Assembly: GCF_003573695.1 (NCBI RefSeq) | Contig: NC_039362.1 | Span: 6,052,088 to 6,116,087, forward strand | Length of the DNA: 64,000 nt | Source: Papaver somniferum | Taxonomy: Eukaryota > Streptophyta > Magnoliopsida > Ranunculales > Papaveraceae | Reading direction: 5' to 3' | Shown here: one piece after another, positions 56,434 to 64,000 of the stretch | Numbering within the stretch: the first letter of the stretch is position 1 | How the letters are laid out: each line of letters begins with the position of its first letter | The notes under the pieces: generated by a model | Told to the model about the DNA's origin: nothing | Seen by the model: the letters and a program-made list of their open reading frames with translations, nothing else | Database searches by the model: none | Made by a program: the position numbers and the translations under genes

Positions 56434-56745
56434 TCAAGGTAATACACGCAGTGAGAACTGAACTTCAAGCAAAGGGGCCTCAATAGACCTCACACTACGA
56501 TCTGCCTCTACATAATGAAAATTAGAAAGAATACGCTGTTCACAACAATAACTACGATGCTCGAGAAGAAACAAATCTGGAAGACCACACTCACTCTGAA
56601 TTTTCCTAACAAGATGGTCCGTAACTGATAGTCCTTCATGCCAATCCGTGTTAGAAACTTCAAAGTTATCTCGAGCAAGACGCATCACGCGAATGAGAGT
56701 GCTCAGATACTTCAACTCAAGAACCAACCTAACGCGACTAGTCAT
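56434..56745 (-). CDS. Antisense module C (helical, C/F type)
   Basis: Open frame of 103 codons from ATG at 56745: MTSRVRLVLELKYLSTLIRV, MRLARDNFEVSNTDWHEGLS, VTDHLVRKIQSECGLPDLFL and VRSIEAPLLEVQFSLRVLP. Mostly helical with Leu-rich heptads; no membrane segment. It occupies the same place relative to B as F does to E. Similarity to F is weak and rests on position, length and the helical pattern. Function unknown. Confidence 0.4.
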   Translation of the reverse strand: MTSRVRLVLELKYLSTLIRVMRLARDNFEVSNTDWHEGLSVTDHLVRKIQSECGLPDLFLLEHRSYCCEQRILSNFHYVEADRSVRSIEAPLLEVQFSLRVLP

Positions 56746-56856
56746 AAATTTAACAAAGAAAGCCCAGAGGATGGTTTACTAATCAAATAGATGCGATCCC
56801 ATATAAATATACTTTAGATAACACGATAATCTAGGCAATTAAAAAAATTATTATCA

Positions 56857-57200
56857 TTAAATCGGAGAAGAACTGACTACAAGAGAGAGACAGAAGGAAA
56901 TGTATTCGTCTAAATCATGCATCATTTGTTGAGCTTCTTCATACTGAAGGGTAGAATCAGTAATAGCACCTCGCGTGTCTTCTAACACCTGATGAACCTC
57001 ACACATAATCTCATCAGAAGCACAAGCTCGCCGAGCCACGTCTTCAACTGATCATCATGAGCTTTCCGAGCCGTGTCCATGACCATCAAACGATTAGTCT
57101 ACAACACACCAACTTCATCTTTTAAAACAAGTAAACGATCCAATTCTACCTTCATATCAGAAGGATGAACAAGGGCGGATACTGCACACATAAATCAAGC
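56857..57200 (-). pseudogene. Antisense module B (helical, B/E type, broken)
   Basis: The minus strand reads FMCAVSALVHPSDMKVELDR, LLVLKDEVGVL, a stop near 57100, TNRLMVMDTARKAHDDQLK, then after a frame change ARRACASDEIMCEVHQVLED and MMHDLDEYISFC. The ALxHP, LVLKDE and MxDLD blocks align with module E, so B and E are copies of one module. One stop and one frame change make it a pseudogene. Confidence 0.5.
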
Positions 57201-57229
57201 ACACCCGCGGAGGGGTGGACCCCTTGCTG

Positions 57230-57586
57230 AGAAATAAAAGCACGACAGTCGACAATCACTTGCTCAATATCCGTTGTCATGATTAACGACTCTTGATATA
57301 AACGATCAGCTTTATGACGAACAACTAAAGCATTATCTAAAGCGCGACAGATAGACATAGAAACACGGTCGGACACTCGCGTACTTTGAGCCATTGAGTA
57401 AGTTTCATGTTGTTCATCAAAGAAAACACGCGCTGACGTCTTGTTCGCCATCTTGATCTCCCTAAGAATTCCTACCTCAACCTTTACAAGCAATAAGCGA
57501 GCTAATTCACGTTCCCTTTCGTAAGAAATAACCAATGATGGCACAGGAGCTAAGGCTAAAACATACCCATGAAGGCGACGAGCCAT
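57230..57586 (-). CDS. Antisense module A (helical, A/D type)
   Basis: From ATG at 57586: MARRLHGYVLALAPVPSLVI, ELARLLLVKVEVGILREI, a polar middle, CRALDNALVVRHKADRLYQE and TTDIEQVIVDCR; the open frame runs on to 57152. Closely similar to module D, including the LHGYxLALxxVPxL start. Just after DIE the sequence reads GA/GCAAGTGATTG, aligning with the perfect GTAAGT donor of module D, followed by TTTTATTTCTCAG. This hints at an ancestral intron between the A/D and B/E modules. Function unknown. Confidence 0.55.
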
Positions 57587-57687
57587 CAACAAATATATAA
57601 TGAATGAGCAATGATAACAATAAAATAGACAAACAAAAGCAAAGCATGAACAAACTAAAGAGATAAAAACATACTACCCTTATTTAT

Positions 57688-58689
57688 TTATTTTTTTGAT
57701 CGAGAAAATGAGATAATATTAGAGAAATAAGAATTGCTTACAAACCAAACCCGAAAATAAAATTACAAAGGGATACATCTCTCAACCGAGAGAGTAAGGA
57801 GCCAAAGACTGCCCAAAAAACCCATGAGATATCCTCATCGAAGCCCAACCTGCTACAGAACTACACTAGAAATTTCCCATTATGGTAGAATCCTATGAAA
57901 GACAAATGAAAACCCTAATTATCATCATCTTTTCCAGAGCGCCGACAAACCTTTTCGCCACCAGCATTCGAACCGGTGCAAAACTCCCCTTGAATCAAAC
58001 CACTGCAAAAATTCCTTTTTATTTTGAGGATTCGAAACAATTGTCGATTCAGATTCGAAGATGGAAATGTTGATTATCATCAGAAACCAACACCCCTGTT
58101 GATTTAGAACTGATGTAAGAGATGGGTGTATGTAGATTGAAAGTCTGATTATCATCAGAAACTATCACCTTTGTTAGTTAAGAACTGATGTTTGAGATGG
58201 GTGAAGGGGATGGTCGATATGGGTGAAGTGGTTGATGGAGGTTTTGTTTAGGTTGATTGATTGATGGAAATAAATTAAGATAGGTGAAATGTCTGCTTGT
58301 ATTGGCTTTGATTGATGGAAATAAATTAAGGAATTCAATGAGATGACAGATGAGGTAAAGTAGTAATAGGTAGAGATGGGGTCTGCTGGGAGAAATGGGG
58401 ATAACATCTTCGATCCAGGGAAATTGAAGAGAGAAAAAGGGGAGACAGGCCTTCAATCACTACCCATGGCTATCTTCCCTTCTTCAACAATCCAGAAATA
58501 CTAGATGACCAAACAACTAAAATTACAAAGAAAGACAATCTCAACAGCGAAAGTCCTACTCGGATCTAGTTCTATTGGAATAGATCCGAGCAAGCAAAGG
58601 GCAAGCGGCGTTGGGTTTTCTCTGTAGGAAGGAAGTTTTTAGAGAGGAGAGAAGAGAGCAAGAAAAGGGCTGCTAGAAGCAAAGGGCTG
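57688..58689 (-). mobile_element. Short LINE derivative with 14-bp target duplication
   Basis: CTACCCTTATTTAT flanks both sides (57674-57687 and 58690-58703). On the minus strand the 3' end reads ATTATCTCATTTTCTCGATC followed by A-rich AAAAAATAAATAA, the typical plant L1 3' end. The 5' part is CT-rich, like a LINE promoter/leader. No RT is present, so the 1-kb copy is internally deleted or a non-autonomous derivative. A ~60-bp block with TGATTATCATCAGAAAC is duplicated at 58070 and 58148. Confidence 0.75.
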
Positions 58690-58829
58690 CTACCCTTATT
58701 TATAAGATAACCAAAGAAACCATAGTTAATATAGCCAACCCCATAATAAATGTACCAAATTAAAAAAACATTAAAAAATCAGAAGACCCTCAGAGACTCA
58801 CCAGAAGAAGATTGTTCAAACAACCAAAT

Positions 58830-58973
58830 TCAAAATATGCTCAGAGCCACTAACTCAGACCGCTTCCGGGTTAAATGACCATTAACTTCCTCAGCGGTAT
58901 CTCGAGCGAATTTCAACTCCTGTGCAACGCGAGCCATATCCACTATGAGCTGGTCGTACTCTCCCTTTTTCAT
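58830..58973 (-). CDS. Antisense module G (partial)
   Basis: Minus-strand open frame of 47 codons from ATG at 58973, in frame with sequence up to about 58985: MKKGEYDQLIVDMARVAQEL, KFARDTAEEVNGHLTRKRSE and LVALSIF. Charged and helical like modules A-F; LTRKRSELVAL vaguely recalls LARRKVELLRA of F. It is cut upstream by the LTR beginning near 58987, so more of it may lie beyond that element. Confidence 0.35.
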   Translation of the reverse strand: MKKGEYDQLIVDMARVAQELKFARDTAEEVNGHLTRKRSELVALSIF

Positions 58974-58986
58974 GTCCGCAACATGG

Positions 58987-60823
58987 TGTGGTTTTAAAAG
59001 AACCTACAACTACACCTGCAAGTATACATGGTTGTTGTAGATAGGTGGAGTAAGAAGGGGTTTGTCCTCAGGGAATTGGTGTGTGTAGTTGAGGTTTCCT
59101 AAGCTAAGCAGTGACAGTAAGTGACAGTGGCAATGAGCCAAAGGCAGTGAAGTAAAGAATGAAGGTACTAGGGTCTTTGAATCTACTTCTTGATCCTAAA
59201 CTAAGGCAGATCCTAATCAACCATGTTCTTGTTTCATCTCAGGGAAGATTGTAATGGATGATTTATCAACTAATTTTACTAGCATACCCCTAGCATCAGC
59301 TGTCTTTCTACAGCACAGCTGATCACAGGTTTACTTGCACAACCACTTAATCTATCAACTCTAAGGCATTTGGGCTCAATCCTTCTAATGTACTGAATTT
59401 TTAACCAATATCACTCACTTACCCCTAGCATCAGCTGTCTTTCTACAGCACAGCTGATCACAGGCTTGCTTGTTCAAATGGCTACTAGCAGTCCTAACTC
59501 ATTTTTAGCACTACAAGAACAATGACAGATTACTAACTATCTTAACATACAATCAAGAGTTTCATCTGAACCCTAGCACATGAAATTAGAACATGATAAA
59601 CATAATTAACATTTGAAATTGAAATTAACTGACTTCAAAACATGAACTGAAAACAACTTGGAAGCACTGGCTATTCCAGGCCCCTTGGGTGAAGCTCTGG
59701 CTAGCCCAGGCATGCCTACAACACACACCATATCATCCTATTTATACCCAATTTATACAATTCTAGTTCATACACACAATTCCCAAAAATCCCCAAATTT
59801 AACAGTGAATTAGGGCTATGAAATTTACCTACTTTGATGGGTCTAATCTTACCCACAATGTCGACCCAATATTCCTCTGACTTCACTGCTTCATTCCCAC
59901 GCCTCAATTTCTTCTTTAGCTTCACCTAATTCATCAATCTCTAACCTAGGGTTTCAGGGATAGGGAAGGTGCGAGATTGATGAAGTAGGAGGCTAGAAAG
60001 ATGGGGAAAATGATGGGTTTTTCTTTTATGGAAAAGGTAGAGTGGTTTGGTGGTGTTTGGCGGCGTCAGGGAGTGGTGGCGATGATGGAGAAGGTGGTGA
60101 CAGTGGAGTAGTGGTTCTGCAGAGGTGAGGTGGGGGAAGATGGGTTCGATGGGAAAGAAGGAAGGGTGCGTTTGGTTTGGTAGGGGAAGGTGTTAGGTGC
60201 TCGTGTGTTTGGCGAGTTTAGCAATTGTTGATGAACAGCGAGGATGCGACGTTGGATGCGAAGATGATGGATCGATCTAACGGCGAGACAGAAGGAAGCG
60301 AGGAGCGACCGTTGGATGCGGAAGTACAACGAAACTGACGGCTCAAGATGGAGTTAGGTGCTGTAGTGTTTGACAGGAGCTTCAGACTTTGATGTACTGG
60401 TGATGCTGCGACCATAGGATGCTGAGATGATCCAATCTGACGGCTAGAAAAGGAAACGGGTATGGATATAGGAAATGGATTTGGGTGAGGGTTTTGGGCC
60501 TTGGGTATGCCAAGCCCATATCTTCTTTAAGAACAATTCTTCCTCTTCAAGCCCACTTCTAGCCTTTTGGTCTTGTGCACAACATTCTTCGCGGCTTCCT
60601 TGCGTGATTCCTCCCGGCTTTTCACTATTTTTCTGCTCTTTTCCGCTCCGCAATTCATCTAACTTTATTTGTTACCTAAAAATGCAAAATTAATTAAGAA
60701 AAATATTTATTCTTGAAAACAATGAAAATACAGAATATGGGATAAAATGTAGAATTAACGCACAAAAGATGAGTTAAATGCCAAGAAAAATATATAGAAA
60801 TATGCACTTTTTAGCACTCATCA
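58987..60823 (-). repeat. 3' LTR of the non-autonomous Athila relative
   Basis: Begins TGATGAGTGC at 60823 on the minus strand. The end near 58987 (ACCACA) is approximate. The first part matches the Athila LTR (for example AAGCCGCGAAGAATGTTGTG). The later half differs and includes the duplicated hairpin at 59283-59475. Confidence 0.7.
59283..59475. repeat. Duplicated hairpin block in the LTR
   Basis: ACCCCTAGCATCAGCTGTCT with TTCTACAGCACAGCTGATCA occurs at 59284 and 59421, offset about 137 bp. Each copy forms an ATCAGCTGT/ACAGCTGAT stem of 9 bp. Confidence 0.85.
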
Positions 60824-62174
60824 AATACCCCCAAACCTGAATTTTACTTGTCCTCAAGTAAAACAAAACTAAGGAAATCCTACCTATACCACTGTCGCTG
60901 GTCTCTCGAATGCATTTAGCGTATGCACTAAGCCTTTTAAACCACTAAGTGTCCCTAGTGGACGAGTGAAGTCTCGTGAAGGTTTGCTTAGAACGTACCT
61001 ACAAAGTTCTAGGTCAAAATATAAGCTCATATTCCATCAAATGTGACATGTGCAAGTCAGTTTAAGCTCACAGCAAAATGGAGATGTCAATCTAGCTATC
61101 AAAGGCACAATCCTAGCACTGATAACAAAAAAGGACATGTGATAAGAGTGTAAAGTGTATCTACACATGTGTAAAGAAAGATCTGAAGTTATGACTACTA
61201 ATCACCAAGAGATAGTTTCTCAGGCTAAGAACCAAGGTCGAAATCTAGCTAGCTGTCCGGACTTTACGAGAATTGTGAATGAGTTGGAGGTATTTCACAA
61301 TTACTCGCGTTGTACATCAATGGCATACACCCTCCTTGCTTATTACAATGAAACAACAAAATGACTCTTTACATGACTCTTATTTACATTGACTACTCTC
61401 TTTTTATTTTTGGAACAAGATATGATGGAATTGATAAATACTTGATTTTTTTTTTTTTTTTTTTTTTTTAAGAAGGAAACACTTTTGATACATATACAAA
61501 AGGAAACAAAAATAACATGACACTTTGCAAGAGGTAGCCCTTTTTGATGCACCCAGTTAAATTCGATGATTGTCTTTCTTAATGTAACCTCCACCTTCTA
61601 TCCCAACCAACCAAAGAACAATCTAGTCAAGTTTCGTTCAGTATTCTAAAGTGATTGGCAATCGTAACTTCCTATCAAACACCTTGAAGATCGAGGCCAT
61701 ACATGTATTGGTAGATCGTGCGCGTGCAAATTTCTTATCACTATGTGAATTGTGCTAGAATCAGGGTGCCTAAATATCTAGACTAAGACTCCTAATAATT
61801 ACATATTTGCACAAGAGTCAACATTTCAAGGTAACTGAGCTCTATTTTTTATGATTTTTCATTTTTTCATTTTTTAATTTTTTGAATTTTTTCAAAAGAA
61901 GAAGGAGTTCTGTTTTTAATTATGGCATATTATCGTGGTATCTACTCTATACCCCCAAACCTAAACTAAACATTGTCCTCAATGTTTAAAAATATGGAAA
62001 GAATTAAAATGCAACATACGAAGAGGAACATGCTAAGTAGAGTAAAAGGAGAGAGAATACCCGATTCGTCGAAAACACGAACCGAACTCCATTATTCACC
62101 GGCTAGAATCCAACATTTTTCAGCCGAGATCATATTGGATTAGCAAAATATATACAAAAGGAATAAAAAGGGTT
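60824..62174 (-). other. 3' non-coding region and polypurine tract
   Basis: The minus strand ends GGTTTGGGGGTATT before the LTR. It contains a T run (A on the minus strand) at 61448-61470 at the place equivalent to the A run of the Athila 3' region. No ORF. Confidence 0.7.
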
Positions 62175-63908
62175 TTAAGAAATTGTATCTACTGGATTAT
62201 ATACAAAAAATTCACCATACACCAACAATCTAAAGAGTTGAGGATCAACCCAAAAGACAAAGTGTAGAGGTTTCAACAGCTTCACACAAGTATAACAGGA
62301 AATAAACGCAAGTGAAACTGTGAAACAAAATGAGCTACCCCCAAACCTGGATTTTTCAACGGATAAAATTTTGGAAACAAAATCTCGCAGTTTTGGGGGT
62401 TCATCATGTACAAGGTCTAGCTCAAAGTGAACTGTGCTAGGGACGGGCAAACATGCTAATTCCAACTGTGGTTCCTCAAATGTATTATACTTAGAAGCAA
62501 AATAGTCCAAGAGGACTTGGGGTGCACACAGTTCCAAACCTAGATTAGGGACTCTCAGAAAAGTTGGTTTGACAATATGGGTACAAACCAAATCTAGGTT
62601 GAGTGGAAGGCCATCAGATTGTGACTCATGTAGGAGAATAGGCACATCATTATTAATCACATCAACATCTCCTAAGTCTTCTACAAGTGTCACAACATGT
62701 TCACAATCATCAAACAAATTGGCAAGATCACAATCAGAGTCATCAACATCATCAACAGATTCATTCTCATGCATCGGCAAATCAGGAGAAATATCACAAT
62801 GTGACCTAGGTAGAGAATCAGACACATCACTTATATTTTCACGCATAATAACATTAGTGTCTACAGAAGATTCAACTATTCCTATGTCATGTTCATCTTC
62901 ACAGAATAATTGTACGAATCCCATGTCAATATCAAAATCATATGAATTACAATGAGTATTAGAAAAAACAACATTCATGAAGGTCGAGGGCGAGAAGCCA
63001 TATGTTATTGAACCAACAGGTTCCACAATATTTTCATGTTCTTCTAACATATCATCATAATCATCATAATCATCATCATGGTAGCATGCATATTGGTCCT
63101 CATTAAAAGTAGTGGTGTCATTAGTTGATTCATGATCCTCTAAATTAGGTTCATTTTCAACATTATTTACATGAATGGTACTAGACACTTCATTAGGGAC
63201 AACATACATTTCCTCATGAATTTCCTCCTTTTGTAGGTGAAGCAAAATCTGATCTAAATATGCCTGAATTCGTGATGTAGATCTATCGAAGTTTTGCTCA
63301 CTGAGTCTGAAAGCTTCTGTGGTGGAGTCTAAATTCATGGGAGTACAAAATTCTTCATGTTCAAATTGTGGTGATTGGTACATGTGTGCATGGTCATTAG
63401 GGTTTATAAAAGATTGATCGCAACCCTCAAAGGATTGATTATGGTCCCAATGACTACCATTCTCACAATTTATGGGCATTTCATACCTTGGATTTTCTCT
63501 AGATTGCCTAAAATTATGCAAAATATGACAATTCTCAACAGGGTAGTTTAAACTACCACATGCGGGACATGCATAGATTTCAGGTTGCCTAAGAAAATTA
63601 GATGTGACAGATTCCTCATGTGATTGCATTTCTAAAGCTGCGATTCGAGCTTCTAATTGATCCACAAGAGATGATTGTGTGAGTGAGGCATTAGCAAAAT
63701 GTTCATTTTCACGTTGTGGCAAACGATGCATGTGCGAATAGTCAGTAGGGTTCATGTATTGAAGCTCGGGACTTTGAAAATATCCATAATAATTCCTATA
63801 ACTATTGACATCATGGTCTATGGGAGGTTCATAACGTGAAGTTTGTCCACACGCAAGTTCTCTAAGGGATTTGTTGTATTCCCCAACTGTAGAAAAAGAT
63901 CTAGACAT
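62175..63908 (-). CDS. Gag-derived 577-residue ORF of non-autonomous element
   Basis: The start is ATG at 63908 (MSRSFSTVGEYNKSLREL); the frame is open four codons further but lacks another ATG. Residues about 80-95 form a coiled coil (SLVDQLEARIAALEMQ). 114-127 is a CPACGSLNYPVENC knuckle followed by HILHNFRQSRE. The pair aligns with the coiled coil and zinc knuckle of the Athila Gag (ARRIEALELQ; CALCNGSDHQVNDC; MHAFQESKLEQ). The Retrotrans_gag core is absent. A long acidic region follows, with DDDYDDYDDMLEEHEN near 285 and Asp-rich stretches to about 430, and a C-terminal hydrophobic part from about 530 (SSFCFTVSLAFISCYTCV; LHFVFWVDPQLFRLLVYGEF) that could anchor in a membrane. The frame is intact over 1.7 kb, which suggests recent selection or youth. 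Role in packaging is inferred, not shown. Confidence 0.65.
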   Translation of the reverse strand: MSRSFSTVGEYNKSLRELACGQTSRYEPPIDHDVNSYRNYYGYFQSPELQYMNPTDYSHMHRLPQRENEHFANASLTQSSLVDQLEARIAALEMQSHEESVTSNFLRQPEIYACPACGSLNYPVENCHILHNFRQSRENPRYEMPINCENGSHWDHNQSFEGCDQSFINPNDHAHMYQSPQFEHEEFCTPMNLDSTTEAFRLSEQNFDRSTSRIQAYLDQILLHLQKEEIHEEMYVVPNEVSSTIHVNNVENEPNLEDHESTNDTTTFNEDQYACYHDDDYDDYDDMLEEHENIVEPVGSITYGFSPSTFMNVVFSNTHCNSYDFDIDMGFVQLFCEDEHDIGIVESSVDTNVIMRENISDVSDSLPRSHCDISPDLPMHENESVDDVDDSDCDLANLFDDCEHVVTLVEDLGDVDVINNDVPILLHESQSDGLPLNLDLVCTHIVKPTFLRVPNLGLELCAPQVLLDYFASKYNTFEEPQLELACLPVPSTVHFELDLVHDEPPKLRDFVSKILSVEKSRFGGSSFCFTVSLAFISCYTCVKLLKPLHFVFWVDPQLFRLLVYGEFFVYNPVDTIS

Positions 63909-64000
63909 GATTGGGTTCAAAGGCTAAGTAAAGAGTTTACAAAGCTCAAAATTTGGTTTTTAAGGGAATGAAAAACATTTGGTTTTTGATGGGAAACATT
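63909..64000 (-). other. Leader upstream of the gag-derived ORF
   Basis: AAAAACCAAAT-rich sequence similar in style to the Athila leader. The element continues beyond the window. Confidence 0.4.

Larger units (their letters stand above)
58987..64000 (-). mobile_element. Non-autonomous Athila relative, 3' part
   Basis: On the minus strand: ORF (63908-62175), non-coding 3' region, polypurine tract (60837-60824) and 3' LTR (60823-58987). The first roughly 350 bp of the LTR and the 3' region are clearly homologous to the Athila element at 32641-45194, at perhaps 85-90 percent by eye. No pol lies between ORF and 3' region. The 5' LTR is beyond the window. It appears to be a gag-only partner able to use Athila enzymes. 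Confidence 0.75.

Noticed and set aside
62569..62955. Plus-strand ORF of 128 codons
   Set aside because: It is the antisense shadow of the acidic region in the intact 577-residue minus-strand ORF.
1..64000. tRNA, rRNA or other structural RNA genes, and integrated pararetrovirus sequences
   Set aside because: I saw no tRNA A/B-box pair with cloverleaf, no rRNA block and no pararetroviral movement or coat protein reading; RT-bearing sequences all have copia, gypsy or LINE order. A covariance-model scan would be needed for certainty.

Overview
The window is nuclear DNA of a flowering plant, probably a eudicot: AT-rich, with introns of plant type, and dominated by Ty1/copia and Ty3/gypsy LTR retrotransposons, L1-type LINEs, CACTA, Helitron and other terminal-inverted-repeat DNA transposons. 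I cannot name the species. No intact housekeeping gene is present. The best host gene is a three-exon minus-strand gene for an unrecognised protein with four membrane segments (7624-9241).

Layout. 1-4005: two truncated copia elements abutting in opposite orientation. 4160-5939: plus-strand pseudogene of a CRWN/NMCP1 nuclear-lamina coiled-coil protein. 6290-6640: minus-strand aldo-keto reductase pseudogene. 7624-10266: the membrane-protein gene with its probable upstream exon and TATA box. 10399-16310: gene-free DNA with a tandem duplication, a CAN microsatellite, a small Helitron and two inverted-repeat structures. 16315-18273: right end of a CACTA element holding a second inverted-repeat element. 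18600-21530: 5'-truncated LINE. 21903-22723: non-autonomous inverted-repeat element with an internal minisatellite. 22840-24665: a short copia LTR and a LINE RNase H scrap.

24700 to about 58985 is one old Tat-like gypsy element that keeps the end of its LTR, a primer-binding site, gag and protease on the plus strand. It appears to lack RT and integrase. Downstream, in antisense, it carries six small helical ORF modules forming two copies of a three-module set (order on the minus strand A-B-C, then D-E-F) plus a fragment G. It has been split by later insertions: a CACTA element (28030-48287, TTA duplication), a copia element (48672-56292, AGAAG duplication on the plus strand) and a 1-kb LINE derivative (57688-58689, 14-bp duplication).

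The CACTA element carries a ~150-bp, 15-copy satellite array, a 122-bp repeat, three exons of a captured ribosomal protein S3 gene and an accessory-ORF remnant. It was itself entered by a 12.55-kb Athila-type gypsy element (32641-45194, GCAGT duplication) whose 2284-bp LTRs differ at only three sites that I can find. The copia element was entered by a retrotransposon now reduced to a solo LTR (51721-53265, CTTAC duplication).

58987-64000 holds the 3' part of a minus-strand, apparently non-autonomous relative of the Athila element. It shares LTR start and 3' UTR with it, but its only ORF is a 577-residue protein that keeps the Gag coiled coil and zinc knuckle and no pol. The main points of interest are the duplicated antisense triad, the RPS3 capture in a satellite-bearing CACTA, the young but frame-broken Athila copy and its gag-only relative.
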